Assembly: GCA_904419105.1 (NCBI GenBank) | Contig: CAJFQR010000018.1 | Span: 1-18,000 of the forward strand | From: Candidatus Avimicrobium faecavium | GTDB taxonomy: Bacteria > Bacillota > Clostridia > Oscillospirales > Ruminococcaceae | Direction of reading: 5' to 3' | Length of the DNA stretch: 18,000 bases | In this document: positions 1 to 6,644 of the stretch, in pieces | How positions within the stretch are numbered: the stretch's first letter is position 1 | Layout: every line of letters starts with the position of its first letter | Notes under the pieces: generated by a model | What the model saw: only the letters and a program-made list of their open reading frames with translations | The model's database searches: none | Told to the model about the DNA's origin: nothing | Program-made: the position numbers and the translations under genes

Positions 1-1015
1 CGTACCGCTCCCGGAACCGGGCGACGGTCTGGGGGGTGAGGGCGATCTCCGGCACCATGACGATGGCCCGCCTGCCGGCGGCCAGCGTCTCGTCGATGAG
101 CTTTAAGAACACCTGGGTCTTGCCGCTGCCGGTGACCCCGTAGAGCAGCACCGGCTTGTCCGGCGGCGTGTCCCGCACCGTCTCATAGGCCCGCTGCTGG
201 GCCGGGGTCAGCTCGATGGGCGCCGGCTCGGGCGGGGCCGCCCCGTCCCCGTAGGGGTCCCGGTAGACCGTCTGCTCGTAGAGCTCGATGGCCCCGGCCC
301 TGCGCAGGTTCTCCACCACCGCCCGGGTGACGCCGCTGTAATAGCAGAGCTCCTTTACCGACGCGGTGCCGAACTCCTCGAGGACCGAAAGGACCAGCTC
401 CTGCTTTTTGGTGAGCTTCTTTTCCGGGGAGAAGTCCGGCGCCGGCCGGGCCATCGTCACCCGCTCGTCCAGGATCTTCCGGCGGTCGTCCATCTCGCTG
501 CGCACCGCCCCCTGTTCCAGCAGGTAGCTCAGGTGCTGCCGCAGCTCCCGGCCGCCGCACACCTCCCCGAGCTCCTCGGCGGTGCGGCCGGGCTCCTCCC
601 GGATCCGCGCGAAAAGCCTCGCCGCCGCCTCGGGGCAGTCCGGCGGGAGGACGGCCCCCGGCTGCGGCAGGAACCGGTCGGCCAGGTCCATGCCCAGCCC
701 CGCCGGGATCAGCACCCGCACCGCGTCGTACCGGCTGCAGAAGGTGTGCTCCCGCAGCCATTCGATCAGCGCCATCTGCTCCGGGCCGAGCAGCGGCTCC
801 CGGTCCACCAGCGTCAGCACCGGCTTGAGGCGGGCGGTGTCCTCTGCCTCGTACAGAGACAGCACCACCCCCATCCGCCGCCGGTCCCCCCGGCCAAAGG
901 GCACCGTCACCCGGCAGCCGGGCTGCACCGGCAGGCCCTCCGGCACCCGGTAGCTGTATTCCTTGTCAAACTGCGGGGTGGCCTTGTCCACCGCCACGGC
1001 GGCTGCCAGCGGCAT
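1..1015 (-). CDS. priA: Primosomal protein N' (replication restart helicase PriA), partial
   Basis: PriA is a superfamily 2 DNA helicase that recognises stalled forks and helps reload the replisome. Only the first 338 residues lie in the window; the gene runs off the left edge. The N-terminus (about residues 1-105, with DKEYSYRVPEG and a VPFGRG motif near 38-43) matches the 3'-DNA-end-binding domain. A winged-helix-like linker follows (about 125-245). The helicase core then begins with LTPAQQRAY (269-277) and Walker A GVTGSGKT (293-300), and continues into the IVMVPEIALTPQT motif. The DEAH box and zinc-binding Cys clusters would lie outside. The ATG at 1015 is preceded by a strong AAAGGAGGGG site. 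It is the last visible gene of the yicC-remA-gmk-rpoZ operon and sits 93 nt after rpoZ. In Bacillus a coaBC gene lies between rpoZ and priA; here it is absent. Confidence 0.96.
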   Translation of the reverse strand, partial: MPLAAAVAVDKATPQFDKEYSYRVPEGLPVQPGCRVTVPFGRGDRRRMGVVLSLYEAEDTARLKPVLTLVDREPLLGPEQMALIEWLREHTFCSRYDAVRVLIPAGLGMDLADRFLPQPGAVLPPDCPEAAARLFARIREEPGRTAEELGEVCGGRELRQHLSYLLEQGAVRSEMDDRRKILDERVTMARPAPDFSPEKKLTKKQELVLSVLEEFGTASVKELCYYSGVTRAVVENLRRAGAIELYEQTVYRDPYGDGAAPPEPAPIELTPAQQRAYETVRDTPPDKPVLLYGVTGSGKTQVFLKLIDETLAAGRRAIVMVPEIALTPQTVARFRERY

Positions 1016-1069
1016 ACTGCCCCTCCTTTCTGATAAAAAACTCCCTTAAAAACTCCCCGGATATGAGAA

Positions 1070-1094
1070 ATACCGGCTTGTTCCCGGCCGGTAT
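1070..1094 (-). terminator. Weak hairpin between rpoZ and priA
   Basis: An 8-bp perfect inverted repeat (ATACCGGC / GCCGGTAT, 1070-1077 and 1087-1094) with a 9-nt loop lies just after the rpoZ stop. On the minus strand it is followed by TTTCTC rather than a long T-run, so it is at best a weak terminator, an attenuator or a 3'-end stabiliser. It could lower priA expression relative to the upstream genes. The function is inferred. Confidence 0.4.
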
Positions 1095-1108
1095 CCAGAG
1101 TGTGGGAT

Positions 1109-1336
1109 TTACTTGTCGGCGCCCTCGGCGTCCTCTTCCCCGATGTAGTGCACCGGCTGGCGGGGATAGCCGTTTGCAAACTCCTCGACGGCCAGCTGCA
1201 CCGGCTTCTCGTCCAGGATCATGCCGTCCTCCTCCGCCTCGTTTACGATCTCACGGGCGCGGCGGGCCACCTCGATGACAAATTCATAGGCGCTCTCGTC
1301 CTTCTGCAGGATCTGGGACATAGCGGGTCTAAGCAT
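1109..1336 (-). CDS. rpoZ: DNA-directed RNA polymerase omega subunit
   Basis: Omega is the small subunit that chaperones beta' into RNA polymerase. The 75-residue product has the family hallmarks: an N-terminal LRPAMSQIL segment, then YEFVIEVARRAREI (residues 17-30), corresponding to the conserved helix that grips beta', and EKPVQLAVEEFANG (43-56), matching the K-P-V..A..E...G block. The length is normal for Firmicutes. The ATG at 1336 overlaps the end of gmk by 8 nt, and its AGGTGA ribosome site lies inside the last gmk codons, so the two are probably translationally coupled. The gmk-rpoZ pair is conserved across most bacteria. Confidence 0.95.
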   Translation of the reverse strand: MLRPAMSQILQKDESAYEFVIEVARRAREIVNEAEEDGMILDEKPVQLAVEEFANGYPRQPVHYIGEEDAEGADK

Positions 1337-1943
1337 TGTTGTTCACCTCATCAATAAAATCTTTCATAAACTTGGGCAGGGCCTTGGCGGCCTCCAGGAT
1401 CACTTCCAGCCGCCGCACCGCCTCGTCCACATCGTCGTTGACCAGCACAAAGTCGTAGTCGTAGGCCAGCTGCATCTCGCTGCGGGCGATGTCCAGCCGC
1501 TCCATGATCTTCTCCTCGCTCTCGGTGTTGCGGCCGTGCAGCCGGTTGGAGAGCTCCTCAAAGGACGGCGGCATAATGAACACCGATACCGCCTCCGGGC
1601 AGCGGCGGCGCACCTGCTGCGCCCCCTTGACCTCGATCTCCAGCACCACATCCAGCCCGGCGGCCAGGTTGCGCTCCACCGCAAAGCGGGGGGTGCCGTA
1701 GTAGTTGCCGCCGTAGCGGGCCCACTCAAGCATCTCGTCGTTTTCGATGAGCTTTTCAAACTGCTCCTTGGTGACGAAGTGGTAGTTCACCCCGTCGATC
1801 TCCCCCTCCCGGGGCGCCCGGGTGGTGGCGGAGACCGAGTATTTCACATTTTTGTTGCGCTCCATGAACGGGCGCATGATGGTGCCCTTTCCCACGCCGG
1901 AGGGCCCGGACACCACCACCAGCAGGCCGCGGGTCTCATTCAT
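1329..1943 (-). CDS. gmk: Guanylate kinase
   Basis: This cytosolic enzyme phosphorylates GMP to GDP with ATP, feeding GTP, dGTP and (p)ppGpp pools. The 204-residue length is normal. The P-loop GPSGVGKGT is at residues 13-21. The GMP-binding part follows, with SATTRAPREGEIDGVNYHF and a YGTPR motif in the middle of the chain, and then the IEVKGAQQVRRR segment typical of the family. The ATG at 1943 overlaps the remA stop by 8 nt; a GGAGG site inside the remA coding end serves it. It is the third gene of the operon from the promoter at 3126-3154, between the regulator remA and rpoZ. Confidence 0.97.
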   Translation of the reverse strand: MNETRGLLVVVSGPSGVGKGTIMRPFMERNKNVKYSVSATTRAPREGEIDGVNYHFVTKEQFEKLIENDEMLEWARYGGNYYGTPRFAVERNLAAGLDVVLEIEVKGAQQVRRRCPEAVSVFIMPPSFEELSNRLHGRNTESEEKIMERLDIARSEMQLAYDYDFVLVNDDVDEAVRRLEVILEAAKALPKFMKDFIDEVNNNA

Positions 1944-2193
1944 CTTCCAGTTCCTCCTCCTCGTCGTCCAGACGGTTGGCCACCGTCTCCGGCTGCACCG
2001 CCGACAGGATCACATGGTCCGAGTCGGTGATGATCACCGCCCGGGTGCGCCGGCCGTAGGTCGCGTCGATGAGCGTGCCCCGCTCCTTGGCGTCCTGGAC
2101 GATGCGCTTGATCGGGGCGGATTCGGGGCTGACGATGGCCACCAGCCGGTTTGCCGACACCATGTTGCCAAAGCCGATGTTGATCAGTTTCAT
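1936..2193 (-). CDS. remA: Extracellular matrix regulatory protein RemA family (DUF370)
   Basis: RemA-family proteins are small DNA-binding regulators; in Bacillus subtilis RemA activates biofilm matrix operons and osmoprotection genes. The 85-residue product begins MKLINIGFGNMVSANR and continues through VAIVSPESAPIKR and the TLIDATYGRRTRAVI block, all near-invariant in the family. The tail is acidic (DDEEEELEDE). I chose the ATG at 2193 over an upstream in-frame GTG at 2202, because the AGGTGG ribosome site (2199-2204) overlaps that GTG and sits five bases before the ATG, and because the family starts with MKLINIGFGN. The yicC stop codon abuts the same ribosome site, implying coupling. Which genes it controls in this organism cannot be told from the sequence. 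Confidence 0.94.
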   Translation of the reverse strand: MKLINIGFGNMVSANRLVAIVSPESAPIKRIVQDAKERGTLIDATYGRRTRAVIITDSDHVILSAVQPETVANRLDDEEEELEDE

Positions 2194-2202
2194 AACAACC
2201 AC

Positions 2203-3081
2203 CTATTCGATATTCTGGATCTGTTCCCGGATCTTCTCCAGTTCGCTCTTGAGCTCCACCACAAGGCGGGCCATCGCGGCGTCCTGGGCCTTGGATCCGA
2301 TGGTGTTGGCCTCCCGGTTCATCTCCTGGGTGAGGAAGTCCAGCCGGCGGCCGGCGGGCTCGTCCCCGTCAAGGGCCTGGGCAAACGCCGCCGCATGGCT
2401 GCGCAGCCGCACCGTCTCCTCGTCCACCGCCACCTTGTCGGCGAAGAGGGCCGCCTCGGTGATGAGCCGCCCCTCGTCGATCTGCCGGTCGCCCAGCAGC
2501 TCCGCCAGCTTCCGGTAGAGGCGGTCGTGGTAGGCGGCCACCGTCTCGGGGCTGCGGGCCTCGGCGTCCGCCACCAGCTCCAGCACCCGTTCCAGCTTGC
2601 CCCCCAGGTCCGCCGCCAGCCGTTCGCCCTCCCGGCGGCGCATCTGCATAAAGCCGTCCAGCGCGCCGGAGGCGGTCTCCAGCACCTGCCGGGCCAGCTC
2701 CTCCTCGTCGGTGTCCTCCGCCACCTGGGTGAACAGCTCCCCGACCCGCAGCAGCCCGGAGAGGCTCAGGTCGTCCGCAAGGCCCTGTTCCCGCCCGAAA
2801 GCCCGCAGCTCCGCCAGGTAGGAGGCGGCCAGCTCCCGGTTCAGGACCACCCGGGCGGCGGGGCCCCGCTGCTCGGCCAGGCTCACCGCCACCTCCACCT
2901 TGCCCCGGTGGACCCGCTGCTGCACCAGCCCCTTGAGCCGCTCCTCGAGGAAGCCCAGCGTCCGGGGCAGCCGGGTGGTGACCTCCAGATACCGGTGGTT
3001 GACCGCCTTGACCTCCACGGTGATCTCCCGGGCGCCAAAGACCTGCTTGTCCCGGCCAAAGCCGGTCATACTCTGTATCAT
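2203..3081 (-). CDS. yicC: YicC/YloC family endoribonuclease
   Basis: YicC-family proteins are metal-dependent endoribonucleases; the E. coli member is linked to small-RNA turnover and the Bacillus homologue is YloC. The 292-residue length fits. The N-terminus MIQSMTGFGR is the family signature. The middle contains ITVEVKAVNHRYLEV and RGKVEVAVS. The C-terminal DUF1732-type region ends with RRLDFLTQEMNREANTIGSK and a helical tail, ELKSELEKIREQIQNIE. It is the first gene of its operon, about 45 nt downstream of the -10 of a near-consensus promoter. Pairing with remA and gmk is conserved across Firmicutes. The physiological substrate here is unknown. Confidence 0.95.
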   Translation of the reverse strand: MIQSMTGFGRDKQVFGAREITVEVKAVNHRYLEVTTRLPRTLGFLEERLKGLVQQRVHRGKVEVAVSLAEQRGPAARVVLNRELAASYLAELRAFGREQGLADDLSLSGLLRVGELFTQVAEDTDEEELARQVLETASGALDGFMQMRRREGERLAADLGGKLERVLELVADAEARSPETVAAYHDRLYRKLAELLGDRQIDEGRLITEAALFADKVAVDEETVRLRSHAAAFAQALDGDEPAGRRLDFLTQEMNREANTIGSKAQDAAMARLVVELKSELEKIREQIQNIE

Positions 3082-3125
3082 CGCGCACCTCTGCTCCTGT
3101 GGTATGGATCTTGTCTTATCTTATA

Positions 3126-3154
3126 ATGATACCGCCGGCGGCGGCCTTTGTCAA
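3126..3154 (-). promoter_or_regulatory. Vegetative (sigma-A type) promoter for yicC-remA-gmk-rpoZ-priA
   Basis: On the minus strand there is a perfect -35 TTGACA (3154-3149), a 17-nt GC-rich spacer, and a -10 TATCAT (3131-3126, five of six matches). The expected start of transcription is about 35-40 nt before the yicC ATG. The -35 contains the TGA stop codon of the upstream small protein (3151-3153), so the two transcription units are packed with no spare sequence. Confidence 0.85.
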
Positions 3155-3519
3155 TGCGGCGCCGGGGAAAATCCCCGAAAAACCGCCTGTCCCCCGCAGC
3201 ACCGCCGCCGGGAGAAGAAGGCCGCCAGCTCCTCTTCCCCGTCCAGCCGGTAGCCGAGCCCCTCCAGCGCGCTCCGGAAAGCCGGCAGGGCCTCCGGGGC
3301 CAGCCGGTAGGCGGTGCAGCCCAGCTGTCCCGCCCGGTCAAAGGCCGCCCGCAGCAGCCCGTCCAGCAGGTCGGTGTCCGCCACATCCCGGAGCTTTCCG
3401 CCGGTGACGGTCACCGCCGCCCCCTCCAGGATAAGCGCCGCCTCCCCCAGGAGCTCCCCCCGGCTCTCCGCCACGGCGTGCAGGCCGCCGGGGACCCCGG
3501 TCACGGTGATGGTCAGCAC
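3151..3519 (-). CDS. Small hypothetical protein, weakly GNAT-like
   Basis: The 122-residue product has no family I can name with certainty. The order of a strand-rich N-terminal half, a helix (DLLDGLLRAAFDRAGQLG, about 50-67), a short strand, and then FRSALEGLGYRL followed by AAFFSRRRCCGG resembles the C-terminal half of GNAT acetyltransferases (helix, LxxLGF, FF-K-C). The classical acetyl-CoA loop (Q/RxxGxG/A) is not visible, so catalysis is doubtful. The start is GTG at 3519, five bases beyond the rluB stop, with a GAAGGTGA ribosome site that includes the end of rluB, so translation is probably coupled to rluB. It is the last gene of the M50-to-rluB operon and its stop lies in the next promoter. 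Codon use looks like its neighbours. That it is a real gene is likely; its function is unknown. Confidence 0.75.
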   Translation of the reverse strand: MLTITVTGVPGGLHAVAESRGELLGEAALILEGAAVTVTGGKLRDVADTDLLDGLLRAAFDRAGQLGCTAYRLAPEALPAFRSALEGLGYRLDGEEELAAFFSRRRCCGGQAVFRGFSPAPH

Positions 3520-3523
3520 CGGC

Positions 3524-4387
3524 TCACCTTCTCCCGAGGGGCTTGCGGGAGAGGGGCTTTCTCCCCTCCGGCTTCGGGGCCGTTTCCCCGGCGGGGCGGC
3601 CGGGCTTTTCGGCGGCCTTCCCGGCGGCCTCCTCCCCCTTGCGGCGGTTGTCCGCCTTCTGCATATAGGCCCGGATGGCGGAGAGCTCGCCGGCGGTGAG
3701 CTCCCGGTACTCGCCGGGCTGGAGCATCCCCAGCTTGAGCGGGCCGATGTAGGTGCGCTTGAGCCGGGCCACCTCCAGCCCCACCGCCTCGCACATCCGG
3801 CGGATCTGGCGGTTTTTGCCCTCGGTGATGGTCACCTGCAGCACCGCGCGGCCGGGCTGCTGGGCGAGCACATGCACCTGGGCCGGCTGGGTGGTGTAGC
3901 CGTCGTCCAGCGTGACGCCGGCGGCCAGCCGCACCAGCTGGTCCTCGGTCACCTCCGGGCGCACGGTGACCCGGTAGGTCTTGCCGATGTGGTTGCCCGG
4001 GTGCATCAGCGTGTTGGCGAAGTTTCCGTCGTTGGTCAGCAGCAGCAGCCCCTCGCTGTCCTTGTCCAGCCGGCCCACCGGGTAGAGATGGGCCGGGAAC
4101 CCGGCAACCAGGTCCGCCACCGTCCGGCGGCCCCGGTCGTCCTGCATCGTGGTCAGATACCCCCGGGGCTTGTGCAGCATCACATAGTAGTTCTTCTTTT
4201 TCTTTTTGAACCACACCCGTTCGCCGTCGATGGCCACGATGTCCCGTCCCGGGTCCACCGGGTGGCCGAGCCGGGCCGGGCGGCCGTTGACGGTGATGCG
4301 CCCCTCGCGGATGAGTTCTTCGGTGCGCCGCCGGGAGAGCACTCCCTGGTCGGACAGCAGCTTCTGGATCCGTATGGTATTGTCCAT
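3524..4387 (-). CDS. rluB: rRNA large subunit pseudouridine synthase, RluB/RsuA family
   Basis: This enzyme isomerises uridine in rRNA; the RluB group modifies 23S rRNA near position 2605 (E. coli numbering). An N-terminal S4 RNA-binding domain (IRIQKLLSDQGVLSRRRTEE, residues 5-24) is followed by the catalytic domain with LHKPRGYLTT (71-80), GRLDKDSEG (105-113, catalytic Asp108) and the ITEGKNRQIRRM segment. The last ~45 residues are a basic, proline-rich tail of low complexity. I place the start at the ATG at 4387 (287 aa) because the S4 domain begins there. An alternative ATG at 4426, with an AGGGGA site seven bases upstream, would add 13 residues and overlap the carboxypeptidase gene by 25 nt; the sequence does not settle the choice. 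It lies between the carboxypeptidase gene and the small GNAT-like gene, in an order common in Clostridia. Confidence 0.94.
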   Translation of the reverse strand: MDNTIRIQKLLSDQGVLSRRRTEELIREGRITVNGRPARLGHPVDPGRDIVAIDGERVWFKKKKKNYYVMLHKPRGYLTTMQDDRGRRTVADLVAGFPAHLYPVGRLDKDSEGLLLLTNDGNFANTLMHPGNHIGKTYRVTVRPEVTEDQLVRLAAGVTLDDGYTTQPAQVHVLAQQPGRAVLQVTITEGKNRQIRRMCEAVGLEVARLKRTYIGPLKLGMLQPGEYRELTAGELSAIRAYMQKADNRRKGEEAAGKAAEKPGRPAGETAPKPEGRKPLSRKPLGRR

Positions 4388-4401
4388 CCTACTTGTTACT
4401 C

Positions 4402-5568
4402 CTATCGTCTCAGTGTCCTGTTCCATGAAAAAATCCCCTGCAAAAAGCCAAGGGGCCCGCCGCCCTCCTGCCGGACGGCCTCCACCGCCTCCCCGGCGAC
4501 GAGGGCGGTCTCATACACCGTCTGCCCGCCGGAGAGGAGCCGCAGCCGGCCCACGGCCTCCCCCTCCTCCACCGGCGCGTAGAGGAACCGGGGGGCCTCC
4601 ACCTCCCGGACAAGCTCCGGGTACTCCCTCTCGAGCAGCGCCGCCCGGGGCTCGGCCGCCGGCAGGAGGGAGACCTCCCCTTCGGCGCCGCCCACCACCG
4701 GCACCGTCAGCCCGTCGGTGTAGCCGGACAGGTCCACCCGGGCCAGCAGCGGGAAAAAGTGCTCGTAGAGGCGGATGTGGGTGTCGATCACATCCTCCCC
4801 GTCCAGCGTGGCGATAATCAGGGTGGTGCCGTCCCGCTCGGCGGCGGACACCAGGCAGAACCCCGCCCCGTCGGTGTAGCCGGTCTTGACGCCGATGGCC
4901 TCGGGGAAGCGCTCCAGCAGCGCATTGGTGGTGTATAGGGTGCGGTTGTAGGGCGGGTTGCCGTAGGCCAGCCGCAGCTCCTCCAGCCCGCAGAGGGCCC
5001 GGAAGTCCTCGTTTTCCAGCGCCGCGGCGGCCAGCCGGGCCAGGTCCCGTGCGGTGGAACCGTGCCCCGGCGCATCCAGCCCGTGGGGGTTGGCATAGTG
5101 GGTGCCGGTCAGCCCCATGGCCTCGGCCCTGCGGTTCATCTCCCGGACGAAGGCCTCCTCGCTGCCGGCGATGCGCACGGCGGCGGCCGCGGCGGCGTCG
5201 TTGCCCGAGGGCAGCAGCATTCCGGCGGCCAGCTGGCGCAGCGTCACCGTGTCGCCGGGCTGCAGGCCCATCGTGGTGCCCTCGACCCGGAGGGCCTCCC
5301 CGTCCACGGTGAAGGGTTCGTCCAGGTCGGGCTGTTCCAGGGCGATCAGCGCCGTCATCATCTTGGTGGTGCTGGCGTTGGGCAGCACCGTATCCGGGTT
5401 CTGCGCAAAGAGCACCCGGCCGCTGTCCGCCTCCATCACCACGGTGGCCGCCGCCGACACCTCCAGATCCCCGGCCAGCACCGGCACCGCCGTCTCACCG
5501 GCCGCCGTCTGTAAGGCCAGAGCCGCTGCCGCCAGCCCCGCGATCCAAAACCGCATTCGCTTTTTCAC
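4402..5568 (-). CDS. dacB: D-alanyl-D-alanine carboxypeptidase (class C low-molecular-weight PBP, peptidase S11)
   Basis: This penicillin-binding enzyme trims the terminal D-Ala from peptidoglycan stem peptides. The 388-residue product has a signal peptide (KKRMRFW, then a hydrophobic stretch to about residue 24), so it is exported. Catalytic motifs are complete: STTK (66-69, nucleophile Ser66), SGN (121-123) and KTG (228-230). A C-terminal beta-rich region (about 270-388) corresponds to the PBP5-like domain and its end could form a membrane-facing helix (FLQGIFSWNRTL). The start is GTG at 5568; the next ATG would remove the positive n-region. Its GGAGGAGG ribosome site lies in a hairpin (5582-5606). 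Whether it is the vegetative DacA or the sporulation DacB/DacF paralogue cannot be decided, but the neighbouring ytfJ favours a sporulation-linked role. Confidence 0.93.
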   Translation of the reverse strand: MKKRMRFWIAGLAAAALALQTAAGETAVPVLAGDLEVSAAATVVMEADSGRVLFAQNPDTVLPNASTTKMMTALIALEQPDLDEPFTVDGEALRVEGTTMGLQPGDTVTLRQLAAGMLLPSGNDAAAAAAVRIAGSEEAFVREMNRRAEAMGLTGTHYANPHGLDAPGHGSTARDLARLAAAALENEDFRALCGLEELRLAYGNPPYNRTLYTTNALLERFPEAIGVKTGYTDGAGFCLVSAAERDGTTLIIATLDGEDVIDTHIRLYEHFFPLLARVDLSGYTDGLTVPVVGGAEGEVSLLPAAEPRAALLEREYPELVREVEAPRFLYAPVEEGEAVGRLRLLSGGQTVYETALVAGEAVEAVRQEGGGPLGFLQGIFSWNRTLRR

Positions 5569-5581
5569 TGTATCACCGCCT

Positions 5582-5624
5582 CCTCCCCCATAGTATGAGG
5601 GGGAGGGCCGGTTTCAGTACCGGC
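5582..5624 (-). promoter_or_regulatory. Two adjacent hairpins in the ytfJ-dac gap, one covering the dac ribosome site
   Basis: In the 60-nt gap, CCTCCCCC (5582-5589) pairs perfectly with GGGGGAGG (5599-5606) across a 9-nt loop, and GCCGGT (5607-5612) pairs with ACCGGC (5619-5624) across a 6-nt loop. On the minus-strand transcript the GGGGGAGG arm of the first hairpin is the purine-rich sequence that would serve as the carboxypeptidase Shine-Dalgarno site. No T-run follows either hairpin, so neither looks like a terminator. Translational control is an inference. Confidence 0.45.
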
Positions 5625-5628
5625 GGGG

Positions 5629-6030
5629 TCAGCCCTCCGGGTGCTCCGGGGCTTTGGCGGGCTTTTTGCCCTGCCGGTCGGCGATTATGCCGGAGATCTT
5701 GTCCACCACATCGGGCACCATGTTCATCGCCCGCTCGGCGGTGTTGTTCTCCCCGGCCAGCTGCACCAGCTGCACATTGCCGTCCTTGACGATGAGGAAG
5801 GCGATGGGCTGGATGGTCACGCCGCCGGCGGTGGCCCCGCCAAAGGCCTCCCGCTTGTTGGTGGGCAGGTCGCTGCCGCCCATGCCGTAGCCGAAGGTGA
5901 CCTTCGACACCGGGATGATCACCGTGCCGTCCGCCGTGTGGATCGGGTCGCCGATGATCGAGTTCACATCGATGAGGGTGCGCAGGTTCTCAAAGCTGTC
6001 CCCCATCAGGCCTTTTACTTTGCTGTCCAT
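5629..6030 (-). CDS. ytfJ: GerW family sporulation protein YtfJ
   Basis: GerW (YtfJ) is a small spore protein needed for normal germination in Bacillus. The 133-residue product opens with LMGDSFENLRTLIDVNSIIGDPI (from residue 7), then TVIIPVSKVTFGYGMGG, EAFGGATAGGVTIQPIAFLIV and VQLVQLAGEN, the conserved blocks of the family, ending in a short charged tail. I chose the ATG at 6030, which has a GGGAGGAAG site just upstream and matches the family N-terminus; longer in-frame starts only read into the DUF2953 gene. It overlaps the 3' end of that gene by 41 nt in another frame. The DUF2953-ytfJ pair is conserved in spore formers (ytfI-ytfJ in Bacillus), which supports the organism being a spore former. 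Confidence 0.95.
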   Translation of the reverse strand: MDSKVKGLMGDSFENLRTLIDVNSIIGDPIHTADGTVIIPVSKVTFGYGMGGSDLPTNKREAFGGATAGGVTIQPIAFLIVKDGNVQLVQLAGENNTAERAMNMVPDVVDKISGIIADRQGKKPAKAPEHPEG

Positions 6031-6628
6031 AGTCTTCCTCCCTGTCAGCGGTGTCCCGGCGCCGGAGCTGCCGGGCGGCGAACCGCCGGACAAACCCCGC
6101 CCCGAAGGCGAGCAGCGCCGCCGGACACAGTGTAACGATACCTTCTATATAGTAGTTGTCCTCCTCCCGGAAAAAGTCCGGCAGGATGAGCACCTGGGGC
6201 TCCCCGACGGTGAACACCTGGCAGAGCACCCCGTACAGCGAATAAAACACCGCCCCGGCCCGACCGGCCCGGACGGCGGCCTCGGCGGCGTCGCCGCCGG
6301 TGAGCAGCGCCCGCACCGCCAGCCCGGAGATGTGCACCCGCCTGCAGAGCCGGCGCAGCGGCGCCGGCAGCGAGGCGGCAAGGTCCCGGAGCAGCGAGGG
6401 GTCCAGCTTTTCCCCCGGCTTCTTCTCCGGGGACGGCCCCCTGTCCCGGGGCGTTTTTCCGGCGGGCGGCGGCGGCTTTTTCCCCCGGGCGGCGCCGTCA
6501 TAGACCTTCACCCGCAGCGGGCCGATCCCCGCCCAGACGGCCAGCGTGCCGTTCCAGCGCAGCCGGGCGCTGAGCGGCAGAAGGAGCAGCACCGCCGCGG
6601 CAAGCAGCACCCCGATGAGGATCTTCAT
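5990..6628 (-). CDS. DUF2953 domain-containing membrane-anchored protein
   Basis: The 212-residue product starts with a single hydrophobic segment (ILIGVLLAAAVLLLLPL, about 3-19), likely a membrane anchor, followed by the strand-like RLRWNGTLAVWAGIGPLRVKV typical of DUF2953. A proline- and lysine-rich linker spans about residues 48-75. The C-terminal half contains ILPDFFREEDNYYIEGIVTLCPAALL, characteristic of the family, and a basic tail. The biochemical role of DUF2953 is not known to me; its constant partnership with ytfJ suggests a sporulation-associated function, which is inference. The ATG at 6628 follows a GGGGGAGAGGG site, 16 nt after the scpB stop. The gene runs 41 nt into ytfJ, an unusually long overlap for this operon. 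Confidence 0.88.
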   Translation of the reverse strand: MKILIGVLLAAAVLLLLPLSARLRWNGTLAVWAGIGPLRVKVYDGAARGKKPPPPAGKTPRDRGPSPEKKPGEKLDPSLLRDLAASLPAPLRRLCRRVHISGLAVRALLTGGDAAEAAVRAGRAGAVFYSLYGVLCQVFTVGEPQVLILPDFFREEDNYYIEGIVTLCPAALLAFGAGFVRRFAARQLRRRDTADREEDYGQQSKRPDGGQL

Positions 6629-6644
6629 CCCTCTCCCCCTTTTC

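Noticed and set aside
1822..3126. Long open frame on the plus strand opposite yicC and remA (434 codons), and similar long plus-strand frames at 7394-8713, 9725-11563 and 3314-4582
   Set aside because: These lie antisense to genes with clear family motifs, lack ribosome sites, give low-complexity products rich in His, Gln, Pro and Arg, and arise because high third-position GC removes stop codons on the opposite strand.
5590..5597. CATACTA on the minus strand before the carboxypeptidase gene as a forespore sigma-G -10 element
   Set aside because: The seven bases fit the -10 consensus, but no matching -35 is present 17-18 nt upstream; the closest TGAAAC is only 13 nt away.
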